A DNA stretch of 19,929 bases from an uncultured Tidjanibacter sp. (GCA_934663885.1 CAKUKW010000014.1:1-19929); one strand, 5' to 3'. Positions 8,557 to 16,885 are shown, numbered from the stretch's first letter. Notes: a model not told the origin generated them from the letters alone. A program made the numbers and translations.

Positions 8557-10242
8557 ATGAGAAGATTAGCTAGGGTAAGTATGATTCTTACCGCAACGGT
8601 TTTCCTGCTCTCCGGTTGTAACGCTTACAACAAGATGCAGTCGAACGTAGGCGAAATCAGCGCTACCGCTACTCCTGAAGTGGTTTACCTCAAGGGTAAT
8701 ATGGCGACCGCTGATGTTACTGTTAAGTTCCCTCCCAAGTATTTCTACGAGGAAATGGTACTCAAACTCACTCCCGTCCTCGTATTTGATGGAGGCGAGA
8801 TAGTCGGAACTCCGAAATATGTTATGGGTGAGGATGTTAAGGAAAACTATCCCGCTATTTCGTGGAAACGCGGAGGTGAATTCAAAACTACGGTCGAAAT
8901 ACCGTATGACCCCAGGGCTAACCTCTCGGTGCTCGAGATCCGTATAGAAGGCCGCAGTGCCGACAAGTGTAAAAACGAAAGGAAGACCACTTTCGCTCCG
9001 TTCGGAGTACTCGCGGTGGCTCCCGGCATCAGCGTTTTGGAAAACCTCGCGGAAGCTCCCCTCTGGACGGCCCCCCACGGTTTCGAGCGTGTACGCACCT
9101 ATACGAAATCAGCTGACCTCTACTATAACGTAGGTAAATCTGATGTGCGCCTTAAAGAAATGTCGAAAGACCAGATAAAGGAACTTGAAGCTTTCATCAA
9201 GGAATACAGCGCTATGCCTAATGCCAAGATGAGTGCTGTGCATACAAAAGGTTACGCTTCTCCTGAAGGCCCTGTAGACCTTAACAACCGCCTCGCCGAC
9301 CGCCGTGCTATGAACGGACAGAGCGCTATCAAGGGCGAACTCAAGGACGTAAGCGTAAACTATGACAATAGGGGTTACGGTGAAGACTGGGCAGGTTTCG
9401 AAAAACTCCTGCGCGAGTCTAACATCAAGGATAAGGACTTCGTTCTCCAGCTCCTCGCGATGCATAGTGACGTTAACGTACGCGAAAGGGAAATCAAGAA
9501 ACTGAGCAGCGTTTATAAGGACATCAAGAAGGAAATCCTTCCCCCGCTCCGCAGGGCGCAGTTCACAGTCAGCGCCGAAGTTACCGGCCGCGCCGATGCC
9601 GAGATAATGGCTATGGCCCGCCGCGGTGACAAGAACCTCGGTAAGGACGAATACCTGTACGCAGCAAGCAAAACCAATGACCTTAACGAAAGGATAGCTA
9701 TCCTGCGCCATGCGGCCGCTAACTTCGGATGCTGCAAAGTTTCCAACAACCTTGCGGTAGCTCTTGCAGATGCAGGCAACTACAACGAGGCGATGACCTA
9801 CATGAAAAAGGCCCTCGAAAAACATCCGGACAACGAACAGCTTCTCGCGAACGCAGCTGCTATCGCTACGCTCCAGAACGATTTCACGACTGCCCGCCAG
9901 TATCTCCAGAAACTGGATGCCAATGAGTACAAGGAGCACCACGGACTTATCTTCCTGAAGGAAGGCAACTATAATATGGCTGCCAAGAACCTCGACGGTT
10001 ACAACCTCGCGGTCCTCGAAACATCCAAAGGCAACTATGCTGCCGCCAAGCAGGCGCTCAAAGGCCAGGATGCCAATTCGGAATACCTCCGCGCCGTTAT
10101 CGCGATGAAGGAAGGCAAGCAGAACGAAGCTATTGCAAACCTGAAGAAAGCAATTGCCAAGGATCCTTCGATGAAGGCTAAGGCTATGGCAGACGTAGAA
10201 TTCGCGAAACTCCACGGAGCTGCCGAATTTATGAACCTGTAA
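8557..10242 (+). CDS. OmpA-like and TPR-repeat lipoprotein
   Basis: This 561-aa protein opens with a lipoprotein signal ending LLSGC (Cys21). Residues 30-160 are beta-rich and unassigned. Residues about 183-265 resemble an OmpA C-terminal peptidoglycan-binding domain: an amphipathic helix, then KGYASPEGPVDLNNRLADRRA at 231-251, which parallels GHTDxxGxxxxNxxLSxxRA. The Asp that contacts diaminopimelate in Pal/OmpA is replaced (YAS), while the Arg is present. Residues about 365-555 are TPR-like helices (NNLAVALADAGNYNEAMTYMKKAL, AVIAMKEGKQNEAIANLKKAI). The likely place is the periplasmic face of the outer membrane, perhaps tethering protein partners near the cell wall. It has its own candidate promoter and terminator, so it is probably monocistronic. 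Similar architectures occur in Bacteroidetes; the role is unknown. Confidence 0.85.
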   Translation: MRRLARVSMILTATVFLLSGCNAYNKMQSNVGEISATATPEVVYLKGNMATADVTVKFPPKYFYEEMVLKLTPVLVFDGGEIVGTPKYVMGEDVKENYPAISWKRGGEFKTTVEIPYDPRANLSVLEIRIEGRSADKCKNERKTTFAPFGVLAVAPGISVLENLAEAPLWTAPHGFERVRTYTKSADLYYNVGKSDVRLKEMSKDQIKELEAFIKEYSAMPNAKMSAVHTKGYASPEGPVDLNNRLADRRAMNGQSAIKGELKDVSVNYDNRGYGEDWAGFEKLLRESNIKDKDFVLQLLAMHSDVNVREREIKKLSSVYKDIKKEILPPLRRAQFTVSAEVTGRADAEIMAMARRGDKNLGKDEYLYAASKTNDLNERIAILRHAAANFGCCKVSNNLAVALADAGNYNEAMTYMKKALEKHPDNEQLLANAAAIATLQNDFTTARQYLQKLDANEYKEHHGLIFLKEGNYNMAAKNLDGYNLAVLETSKGNYAAAKQALKGQDANSEYLRAVIAMKEGKQNEAIANLKKAIAKDPSMKAKAMADVEFAKLHGAAEFMNL

Positions 10243-10265
10243 TTGATATTGAGCTTAAAATAATA

Positions 10266-10294
10266 GGAAAGCCGCCTCATAAGGGCGGTTTTCC
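10266..10294 (+). terminator. Intrinsic terminator after the OmpA-like/TPR gene
   Basis: GGAAAGCCGCC, loop TCATAAG, and GGCGGTTTTCC form an 11-bp stem with one G-T pair, beginning 24 nt after the stop codon. The T content is in the 3' arm rather than after it; the sequence then continues CATTATAATT. Confidence 0.75.
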
Positions 10295-10341
10295 CATTAT
10301 AATTCCACCATACATAACCTTTTCGTTATATAATAAGGTAA

Positions 10342-10475
10342 TACCGGTCGGTACCCCCCCGGTAAACGTCGGAGGTGATGGAATTTGCGGGAAGGATAAC
10401 CGCATTTTCGTGAGGGTGCCTGTTACAGCAGGATGTCCGGCGGATACCCGTATTTATTATTTCCTTTTTTCCTTC
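10342..10475 (+). other. Gene-free stretch with a possible structured RNA
   Basis: The 287 nt between the upstream terminator and deoC hold no ORF. TACCGG/CCGGTA (10342-10347, 10359-10364) is a small hairpin. CGTCGGA (10367-10373) pairs with TCCGGCG (10436-10442), enclosing TGCGG/CCGCA (10386-10390, 10400-10404) and CCTG/CAGG (10419-10422, 10429-10432), a three-way junction. GGGTG (10414-10418) can also pair with TACCC (10445-10449), crossing that stem, and a T-rich run follows (to 10471). It could be a small RNA or a cis element. I match it to no known riboswitch. Confidence 0.3.
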
Positions 10476-10524
10476 CCGCCCTTTATGATTTTCGTGGTTG
10501 GGAATTTAAATTAAAGAGTAAAGG

Positions 10525-10554
10525 TTTACTGCCAGCAAAATTATTGCTAACTTG
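10525..10554 (+). promoter_or_regulatory. Candidate deoC promoter
   Basis: TTTA (10525-10528), 19 nt, then TAACTTGC (10548-10555) fits the Bacteroidetes -33/-7 pattern with one deviation in each box. Transcription would start near 10561, about 20 nt before ATG 10582. This argues against a TTG start at 10552. Confidence 0.45.
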
Positions 10555-10581
10555 CATTTGGATTACTACAACAAGACTGAT

Positions 10582-11460
10582 ATGGATTATTCTGCATTGA
10601 TAAAAACATACGGAGGGCCGATGACTGATAAGGAGATCGGTGACCAGATCGAACGTGCGCGTCTTGCCGCACCCGGAAACTATAATCCCGAAGTATATAA
10701 ATTATGTTACAGCACCATAGACCTCACCTCTCTGACGGAATCCGATTCGGTCGTATCGATAAGGGATTTCACCCGTAAGGCCGCTGAATTCGGGAAGAAA
10801 TATCCGGGTATCCCTAATGTCGCCACCATCTGCGTTTACCCGGCGTTCGTCGATACCGTAGGCATCGGGGTCGAGGGTACGGATATTGGCGTGACAAGTG
10901 TGGCCGGAGGATTCCCTGCAGCGCAGACATTCCTGGAAGTCAAAATGCTCGAGATAGCTATGGCGGTCGAGAGTGGTGCCGACGAAATAGACATAGTGAT
11001 GAATGTGGGGGAGATGCTTTCCGGGGAATACGACCGCGTTGCCAACGATGTCGAAATGATGCGCTCAGAGGCGGGTGAAGGTATCGTTTTTAAAGTCATA
11101 ATCGAGTCGGGTGCTCTTAAAACGCCGGAACTTATCCGTAGAGCGTCGCTTATGGCGATGCTCGCAGGAGCCGACTTCGTAAAAACGTCTACGGGGAAGA
11201 TACCGGTGGCTGCTACTCCTGAAGCGGCGGTCATAATGTGTACCGCGATAAAAGATTATTATGAAAGGACGGGCCGGAAAGTCGGCTTTAAAGCTGCCGG
11301 AGGCGTGAGGACTGCCGAGGAAGCCGCATATTATTATACGATAGTAGAGTCGATACTGGGTAAGGAGTGGCTTACTCCGTCCCTGTTCCGCATAGGGGCC
11401 AGCTCGCTTGCCAACAACCTTTTGGCCGCTATAATGGGCAAGGAGTGCAAATATTTTTAA
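10582..11460 (+). CDS. deoC: Deoxyribose-phosphate aldolase
   Basis: This 292-aa protein is counted from ATG 10582; an in-frame TTG at 10552 overlaps the promoter and is rejected. Class I aldolase motifs are clear: STIDLTSL at 44-51, TICVYP at 82-87, EIDIVMNVG with Asp137 at 135-143, ADFVKTSTG with the Schiff-base lysine Lys201 at 197-205, and GFKAAGGVRT with the second catalytic lysine Lys237 at 235-244. The enzyme splits 2-deoxyribose-5-phosphate into glyceraldehyde-3-phosphate and acetaldehyde in the cytoplasm, the last step of deoxynucleoside use. It is longer than the E. coli enzyme (259 aa) because of extra N-terminal residues, usual for this branch. No deoA/deoD neighbour is present, so it appears to be a single-gene unit. 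Confidence 0.97.
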   Translation: MDYSALIKTYGGPMTDKEIGDQIERARLAAPGNYNPEVYKLCYSTIDLTSLTESDSVVSIRDFTRKAAEFGKKYPGIPNVATICVYPAFVDTVGIGVEGTDIGVTSVAGGFPAAQTFLEVKMLEIAMAVESGADEIDIVMNVGEMLSGEYDRVANDVEMMRSEAGEGIVFKVIIESGALKTPELIRRASLMAMLAGADFVKTSTGKIPVAATPEAAVIMCTAIKDYYERTGRKVGFKAAGGVRTAEEAAYYYTIVESILGKEWLTPSLFRIGASSLANNLLAAIMGKECKYF

Positions 11461-11723
11461 GTTAATTCCACACCCTGGTTTTTAAGAATCTATAGCTGCA
11501 ATTGTGCATGCGCTCTATACTGTTTCGATGAATAATACCGAGGGTGCGGGAAGCTAAAATTGACTATATTCAAAATACGAGGCCGCAGTATTATACTGCG
11601 GCCTCTTCATCAATGGATATTTAATTTTATGTCCGCAGACGCTTAGAATCTGTACATGACAGAGGAGGCAACCCCATTAAAAGCAATTAAATTCATCTTG
11701 AATTACTAATGGAATATAGGTTC
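11461..11723. other. Convergent intergenic region between deoC and the FadL-type gene
   Basis: Apart from the central terminator (11579-11605), which sits almost exactly midway (118 nt from each stop codon), I see no ORF, promoter box or repeat here. Confidence 0.6.
11579..11605. terminator. Bidirectional intrinsic terminator
   Basis: GAGGCCGCAGTA, TTA, TACTGCGGCCTC is a perfect 12-bp inverted repeat between the convergent deoC and FadL-type genes. The minus strand continues GTATTTTG and the plus strand TTCATC, so it can serve both directions, better for the minus strand. Confidence 0.8.
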
Positions 11724-13421
11724 TTAGAAAAGGAAACTCAGGGACATTAGGGCTGTGTGCCTGTTGACCTTGAGGTCGCTTATCGGGCCGCCTTCGGTGG
11801 TAAGAGGGTTATTGCCGGTTTGTATTATTTCTCCGTCACCTTCACTCGTACCCTTGAGCAGTTGCCCCTGATAATAGAAAACGTCGAAATTACAGTATTT
11901 GTCCATCGAATACACATACGCAAGGTCGAGGGTGACATTGTACCCCAGCCTGAAACCTATACCTGCCGAAATGTTTTGTGTTTGCCTGACAACCGGTTTT
12001 GAGTAACGCTCGTCCGCTGTATCGGCATAACGCAAGGGAGTACCGTAATATGCGTAACCTGCCCTGAGGGCTATCTCAGGTATGGGCTTAACTTCAATAC
12101 CGGCTTTGAAATTATTGGAGGCTTTATAAAGATCGGTGATCTCGTCCTTATATCCCTGCCTGACGTACGCATTCTCCCCTGTAAGCCTCATGCCGTTGTA
12201 CCATACTCGCTCGTAGTCGACCGAAAATGCCGCATAATCTCCCAGAGTATACGATATGCCGGCCATAAGCCTCGGAGGCGAGTTATAATTCATGTCGTAA
12301 TAGTTCAACAGCGTTTCACTCCTTCCATAGCTGTTATCCACGAAGCGAGTTTCCATTGAGGCGAAATATTCATGGGTTACAGTCGTCCATGTGGGAGTAT
12401 GTACCGCTAAGCCTATACGAAGCTGCGGGATCGGCCTGTAAATAGCTCCTACTTTGAAGTTCATACCGAATCCGCTCATCCTTACCGACTGGTCGTAATT
12501 CATCCTGTCCAGGTATTTTACACCCGACGCGTCACCGTTATTGTCGACGTAGTTTTCGGAATAGTAGATTGAACGGGAAAGGTATATATCCTGGAAAGTG
12601 ATGCCCAGGCCGAGATATAATTTATTTTCTATGTTAAGACTTCCCGTCATGTTGTATTCTCCGACGGAACCCTTATTTACAACCCTCATATGAGGAAATA
12701 CCTTGGCATTAATATCTATTCCGTTAACGCCGTACATAGACCAGTTTTCATCGCCGGGCTTCATTGAGGTAACCAATCCTGTTTGGTATCCCAGGATGGC
12801 GCCCCATTCGGCGAGGCTTAAAGAGGCATTCAGGAAAGGATCGTTCTTCAGCCATTTCTGAGATATTCCATTCCAGCCGTTCCCCCCGAGGTACTCGTAA
12901 AGGCCGTTAAGGTGGAAAGACATAAGGTCGGCCAGCGAGTGCACTCCCATGCTTGGACTTACTTCGTAGGAGTAATTAAAGTCAGCGAGTTTATTGTATG
13001 AAAACCCGAAATTGAAAGCAGTTGCCGTACCGCTGCCGAGGTATGTGTTTATTACCGTGCCCACATTGTTTACCGAAAACCGGTTATTACCTATATTTCC
13101 CGGGCTGAACGAGTTGTCTGAGCCTGAAAAGTTCATGGCCGGGGTAAAGCCGAATGTCGATCCCCGGTACATGCCGATGCCGGCCGGATTTATCGACATC
13201 GAGGCCAGGTCGCCTCCCAGCGAGGTAAAAGCCCCTCCCATTGCTGTAGCCCTTGCAGTAGAGAATGTACCGTTATGCTGGGATAGGGAAAGCATATCGA
13301 GCGGCCCGAATTCGAACGAGCTCACGACAACGCCGCCCTGGTAGTTGCTCTGGGCCATTACCCCGTTTCCCGTACATAGTAACACTAATAATGCGGTTAA
13401 TATGCGTAATTTCTTTTTCAT
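11724..13421 (-). CDS. OmpP1/FadL/TodX-family outer membrane beta-barrel protein
   Basis: This 565-aa protein has a signal peptide (residues 1-23, cleaved after VMA). Residues about 56-90 (STARATAMGGAFTSLGGD, then SINPAGIGMYRGS) are the N-terminal hatch motif of the FadL family. The rest alternates aromatic and polar residues in beta-strand style and ends SLSFLF, the terminal Phe expected of BAM-inserted barrels. FadL relatives let hydrophobic compounds such as long-chain fatty acids or aromatics cross the outer membrane. The substrate here is unknown, and Bacteroidetes members are often annotated only as outer membrane transport proteins. It lies 118 bp after the Ser-rich lipoprotein on the same strand, with a hairpin between, so it may be transcribed separately. 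I see no TAnnTTTG box in that gap. Confidence 0.88.
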   Translation of the reverse strand: MKKKLRILTALLVLLCTGNGVMAQSNYQGGVVVSSFEFGPLDMLSLSQHNGTFSTARATAMGGAFTSLGGDLASMSINPAGIGMYRGSTFGFTPAMNFSGSDNSFSPGNIGNNRFSVNNVGTVINTYLGSGTATAFNFGFSYNKLADFNYSYEVSPSMGVHSLADLMSFHLNGLYEYLGGNGWNGISQKWLKNDPFLNASLSLAEWGAILGYQTGLVTSMKPGDENWSMYGVNGIDINAKVFPHMRVVNKGSVGEYNMTGSLNIENKLYLGLGITFQDIYLSRSIYYSENYVDNNGDASGVKYLDRMNYDQSVRMSGFGMNFKVGAIYRPIPQLRIGLAVHTPTWTTVTHEYFASMETRFVDNSYGRSETLLNYYDMNYNSPPRLMAGISYTLGDYAAFSVDYERVWYNGMRLTGENAYVRQGYKDEITDLYKASNNFKAGIEVKPIPEIALRAGYAYYGTPLRYADTADERYSKPVVRQTQNISAGIGFRLGYNVTLDLAYVYSMDKYCNFDVFYYQGQLLKGTSEGDGEIIQTGNNPLTTEGGPISDLKVNRHTALMSLSFLF

Positions 13422-13476
13422 ACCGGATCAATTGATTTTCGTAATTATGTCCGCTTATTGCGCTCTTTATATTTTA

Positions 13477-13516
13477 CCGCTTCAGTACCCCAGCTATGGG
13501 CCGGGTACCGAAGCGG
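13477..13516 (-). terminator. Hairpin after the Ser-rich lipoprotein gene
   Basis: CCGCTTC-A-GTACCC and GGGTAC-C-GAAGCGG form a 13-bp stem interrupted by one mismatch, with a 12-nt loop. On the minus strand it begins 24 nt after the stop and is followed by GTAAAATATAAA, with no T run, so termination may be partial and allow some read-through into the FadL-type gene. Confidence 0.6.
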
Positions 13517-13539
13517 TTCATTTAATTTCCTTTAAAGTT

Positions 13540-14817
13540 TTACCTCCTGCCGCCGCTCGAACTGCCGCTCCTTGAAGAACTGCTGCCTGACGACGATCCT
13601 GAGCGGGAGCTCGATGAACCCGACGAACTTGAACCGGAGCTGTAGCTGCCAGAGCGGCTGTTGCTGCTTGAAGAAGAGCTGCCGGTACTGCCGGAAGAAC
13701 GGTTGTTGCTCGAGCCCGAGCTATAGCTTTCCGAACGGTTGCTGCTGCTTGAAGAAGAACTGCCGGAGCGATATGAGCCGGAAGAAGAGTTTCCGGACGT
13801 GCCCGAACGGTTACTGCTGCTGGTATTCGAGTCCACGCTTACCCCGGAGCTGCCCGACCGGTATGTAGCGGAAGAGTTACCTGTCCGGTTTGTGGTGCTT
13901 GAAGTGCCTGAGCGGTATGTAGCAGAAGAGTTGCCTGTCCGGTTTGTGGTGCCTGAAGTGCCCGAGCGGTATGTAGCAGAAGAGTTACCTGTCCGGTTTG
14001 TGCTGCCTGAAATCCTGTTGGAGGATCCTGCATTGGAGCTACTGCCGCGATAGGTGGTCCCCGCCGTATAAGTCGGTCTGCGTGGTGCTGAGGGCCTGCC
14101 CCATGAGCCGCCATTGCCCCAGCCGCCGGGACGGTAATAATCATGGTGATGGTGGTGATGATATCCGTAGTAGGAATACGGCCACATGTAGTCGTACCCG
14201 AAATAGAATCCCCCATACCATGGATCGTAAAAATTCCAGCTCCAGTAGTAATCCCTGTAGCCGGGCCGCCAATAATACCAACTGTCATAATATGGCCTTC
14301 CCCAGCGACCGAACATATTGGTTATATAATACGGTTCGACCCATATCTGGTCACCCATAACGATTATGTTGTAATAGCCGGGGCTGTAAGCCATAGCGCG
14401 GAAATAATCCGTGCTGTAATAGAAACTGTAATAACTCGCGGGCGTGTTGTAGGTCGGAGATTCAAACCCCTTAAGCCTCCGATAGTATGCGGTCTCAAAA
14501 TCATCAACCAGCAATTTGTCTTCATAGACTATTACCGCGTTGGGATCATCAAGTATCAGAAGGTCGTCCAGGTTGCTTTCCAGTTCCTGTTCGGCCATCT
14601 GGGTCTTGGTTTCGGCCAGGCGTGTTTCGGCGCGGGCCTGCGCTATCTGTGCCTCTCTTTTCTGCGCTTCGGCTATAGCCAGCCTGTCATGCGTACCGTA
14701 CATGTCGTCCTGGTATGCATACGAGCGCGTAGTGTTGCGGGAGGAGGAGCATCCTGCTACCAGAAGGGCCATCGCCGCGATAACCGCCACTCCCAAATAT
14801 CTTTTCATAACTTTCAT
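13540..14817 (-). CDS. Tyr/Trp-rich lipoprotein with Ser-rich repeat tail
   Basis: This 425-aa protein has a lipoprotein signal ending LLVAGC (Cys23); Met4 is an alternative start. Residues 45-82 are a charged Ala/Glu/Gln-rich helix, probably a coiled coil. Residues 108-240 are extremely rich in Tyr, Trp, Phe and Gly (YYDSWYYWRPGYRDYYWSWN, from 176), with six consecutive His at 220-225. From about 255 to the end the chain is Ser/Gly/Thr/Asn/Arg-rich and probably disordered. It includes three near-identical 18-residue repeats starting TNRTGNSSATYRSG at 273, 291 and 309. Bacteroidetes genomes carry similar proteins, sometimes misnamed vitellogenin-like. No function is established that I know of; a surface or envelope-matrix role is inferred. 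The low-complexity tail makes database hits by composition unreliable. Confidence 0.8.
   Translation of the reverse strand: MKVMKRYLGVAVIAAMALLVAGCSSSRNTTRSYAYQDDMYGTHDRLAIAEAQKREAQIAQARAETRLAETKTQMAEQELESNLDDLLILDDPNAVIVYEDKLLVDDFETAYYRRLKGFESPTYNTPASYYSFYYSTDYFRAMAYSPGYYNIIVMGDQIWVEPYYITNMFGRWGRPYYDSWYYWRPGYRDYYWSWNFYDPWYGGFYFGYDYMWPYSYYGYHHHHHHDYYRPGGWGNGGSWGRPSAPRRPTYTAGTTYRGSSSNAGSSNRISGSTNRTGNSSATYRSGTSGTTNRTGNSSATYRSGTSSTTNRTGNSSATYRSGSSGVSVDSNTSSSNRSGTSGNSSSGSYRSGSSSSSSSNRSESYSSGSSNNRSSGSTGSSSSSSNSRSGSYSSGSSSSGSSSSRSGSSSGSSSSRSGSSSGGRR
13859..14011 (-). repeat. Three 54-bp in-frame tandem repeats
   Basis: Units begin at CGGTATGTAGC at 13859, 13913 and 13967, exactly 54 bp apart. The third is truncated after about 45 bp. 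They differ by a few, mostly third-position, bases and encode the 18-residue repeats of the Ser-rich lipoprotein. A whole number of codons keeps copy-number change in frame. Confidence 0.9.
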
Positions 14818-15181
14818 AACTTGGTGTTTTTATCGTATAAGTTTTTCAATCGAAAGGTTGTTATATATAAACGAAAAGCAGCTCAAAAAAGTTGTCTTGG
14901 TTTTTATGTAATTCTTCTATTTGTATGACGTTCGAAGCGCCTTTTTGTTGCATCCGCAGAGATTATATATCCACATCTTTAATTCTGATTGTTATTGTAA
15001 ATATATAAATATTTCTTCTAAATTCCCAATGAAAAGGGTCGAAACGGCTTATAAGTACTATGAAAAGGCTTTATCGGGGTGTGAAACGGTATTTTTAAGA
15101 ATGGAAACGGGTAGGAAGAGGATAATTTCTGCGGAAAATATTTACCTTTGTGGCTCGAAACAAAAAAGAATCTTCATTGCT
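14818..15181. other. Divergent intergenic region upstream of proS
   Basis: These 364 A/T-rich nt lie between the Ser-rich lipoprotein and proS. The proS frame is open back to 14921, but the promoter lies inside that stretch and the predicted peptide resembles nothing, so I treat it as noncoding. I could not place a convincing minus-strand promoter for the lipoprotein gene. No repeat or strong hairpin is visible. Confidence 0.55.
15143..15150 (+). promoter_or_regulatory. proS promoter -7 box
   Basis: TACCTTTG matches TAnnTTTG exactly. A start near 15157 gives a leader of about 25 nt before ATG 15182 and supports that start over any upstream in-frame ATG. No good -33 box is seen. Confidence 0.55.
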
Positions 15182-16666
15182 ATGGCGAAGGAACTTAAAG
15201 AACTCACTCCGAGGGAGGAAAATTACTCACAGTGGTACAACGACCTGGTGGTAAAGGCGGGGCTGGCCGAGAATTCGGCTGTGCGGGGCTGTATGGTAAT
15301 AAAGCCTTACGGTTACGCTATATGGGAAAAGATGCAGAGGGCCCTGGACGATATGTTCAAGGAAACGGGGCACGTCAACGCTTATTTCCCTCTGTTCATA
15401 CCAAAGTCGTTCTTCAGCCGTGAGGCCGACCATGTGGAGGGTTTCGCTAAGGAGTGCGCCGTGGTTACTCACTATCGTCTGATGAACAATCCCGACGGCG
15501 AAGGCGTGGTAGTGGATCCCGAAGCCAAGCTGGAAGAGGAGCTTATCGTGCGCCCGACTTCGGAAACCATAATATGGAATACGTACAAGAACTGGATACA
15601 ATCCTACAGGGACCTGCCTATCCTGGTCAACCAGTGGGCTAACGTCGTGCGCTGGGAGATGCGTACGCGCCTTTTCCTCCGTACCGCCGAATTCCTCTGG
15701 CAGGAGGGGCATACGGCCCATGAAACGAAGGAGGAAGCGATAGCCGAAGCGGAAAAAATGCTGGGGGTTTATGCCGATTTCGCTGAGAAATGGATGGCCG
15801 TTCCGGTAATGAAAGGCGTTAAAAGCGCTAACGAGCGTTTTGCAGGCGCGCTGGACACCTATGCCATCGAAGCCCTTATGCAGGACGGAAAGGCTCTTCA
15901 GGCAGGTACTTCCCATTTCCTGGGGCAGAACTTCGCCAAGGCTTTCGACGTGCAATTCGCGGGCCGCGACGGCAAGCTCGATTACGTATGGGCAACGTCA
16001 TGGGGCGTTTCGACGCGTCTTATGGGTGCGCTCGTTATGGCTCATTCGGATAATAATGGTCTTGTTTTGCCTCCGAAACTTGCCCCGATACAGGTGGTGA
16101 TGATACCGGTCTATAAGGGCGAAGAGGAGCTAAGGACGGTGGTAAACGAAATGGAGCAGGTCGCCGCCAAATTAAAAGCCCGTGGAATAAGCGTCAAGAT
16201 AGACGACCGTGACAATGTCCGTTCGGGGTTCAAGTTCGCAGAATATGAGCTGAAAGGCGTTCCCGTGCGCGTTGTAATAGGGCCGCGTGACCTCGCTGCC
16301 GGTACCGTCGAACTTATGCGCCGCGATACGCTTACGAAGGAGAGCGTTCCTATGGAGGGTCTCGACGAAAGGATAGAAAAGTTATTGGAAGATATACAAA
16401 CAGGCATATACGAAAAAGCGCGTTCATTCCGCGATTCGATGATTACCAAAGTGGACAGCTGGGAAGAATTCCAGCAGGTGCTTGACGAAAAAGGGGGTTT
16501 TATACTGGCGCATTGGGACGGTACGACCGAAACAGAGATCGCCATTAAAGAGGCTACGAAAGCGACCATCAGGGTAATCCCGTTCGATTCACCCGAAGAG
16601 GAAGGTAGTGATGTTTATTCCGGCAAGCCTTCTAAACGCAGGGCGCTTTTTGCAAGAAGCTACTAG
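15182..16666 (+). CDS. proS: Prolyl-tRNA synthetase, short archaeal/eukaryote-like type
   Basis: The ATG at 15182 ([20 protein letters not shown]) gives 494 aa, the normal size for the type that lacks the bacterial editing insertion. Class II motifs are present: VRPTSET (about 122-128), motif 2 [15 protein letters not shown] (about 167-181) and motif 3 [17 protein letters not shown] (about 275-291). An anticodon-binding domain follows (about 303-400, with [16 protein letters not shown]). The C-terminal domain ends [10 protein letters not shown], with the terminal Tyr typical of this type. It charges tRNA-Pro with proline in the cytoplasm. The zinc-binding cysteines of the C-terminal domain seen in eukaryotic relatives are absent here (RVIPF and GSDVYSG at the corresponding places). 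The gene appears monocistronic. Confidence 0.97.
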   Translation: MAKELKELTPREENYSQWYNDLVVKAGLAENSAVRGCMVIKPYGYAIWEKMQRALDDMFKETGHVNAYFPLFIPKSFFSREADHVEGFAKECAVVTHYRLMNNPDGEGVVVDPEAKLEEELIVRPTSETIIWNTYKNWIQSYRDLPILVNQWANVVRWEMRTRLFLRTAEFLWQEGHTAHETKEEAIAEAEKMLGVYADFAEKWMAVPVMKGVKSANERFAGALDTYAIEALMQDGKALQAGTSHFLGQNFAKAFDVQFAGRDGKLDYVWATSWGVSTRLMGALVMAHSDNNGLVLPPKLAPIQVVMIPVYKGEEELRTVVNEMEQVAAKLKARGISVKIDDRDNVRSGFKFAEYELKGVPVRVVIGPRDLAAGTVELMRRDTLTKESVPMEGLDERIEKLLEDIQTGIYEKARSFRDSMITKVDSWEEFQQVLDEKGGFILAHWDGTTETEIAIKEATKATIRVIPFDSPEEEGSDVYSGKPSKRRALFARSY

Positions 16667-16671
16667 CAATA

Positions 16672-16760
16672 ATTATGAGTTAAGAATTAAAAATTGCGAA
16701 TTGTTTGTTAAGTTTGCATCCCGGATTAAGAATCAGTATTAATCATTCTTAACTCGTAAT
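16672..16760. repeat. 16-nt inverted repeat after proS
   Basis: ATTATGAGTTAAGAAT (16672-16687) and ATTCTTAACTCGTAAT (16745-16760) are inverted copies with one mismatch (G-T in RNA), separated by 57 nt. A third partial copy, GATTAAGAATC (16724-16734), can pair with the right arm instead. It starts five nt after the proS stop and may act as its terminator or 3' protecting stem. There is no T run after it. Confidence 0.65.
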
Positions 16761-16885
16761 TTAATAAGCTGATACGATGTAATTATCTCCCCCGGTTTTT
16801 ATCTGCGCCGTCAACATCAGAGCTTTGGACAGCCAGCGCGACGGGCGGACCTCGGTGGATGATTTTAAATATTGTGATAGTGTAA

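Noticed and set aside
10371..10440. Fluoride riboswitch resemblance (GGTGATGG ... GGATGTCC)
   Set aside because: The required pseudoknot and the matching GAUG stem cannot be formed; only three base pairs align.
10552..10581. TTG start for deoC
   Set aside because: It overlaps the likely -7 box and lies upstream of the predicted RNA start. ATG 10582 gives a normal protein.
13739..14053. Plus-strand ORFs within the Ser-rich lipoprotein
   Set aside because: They mirror the 54-bp repeats and biased codons on the other strand and have no start-site signals.
14921..15181. 87-codon N-terminal extension of proS
   Set aside because: The frame is open, but it contains the TACCTTTG promoter box and looks like no synthetase N-terminus. 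[16 protein letters not shown] at 15182 is the normal start.
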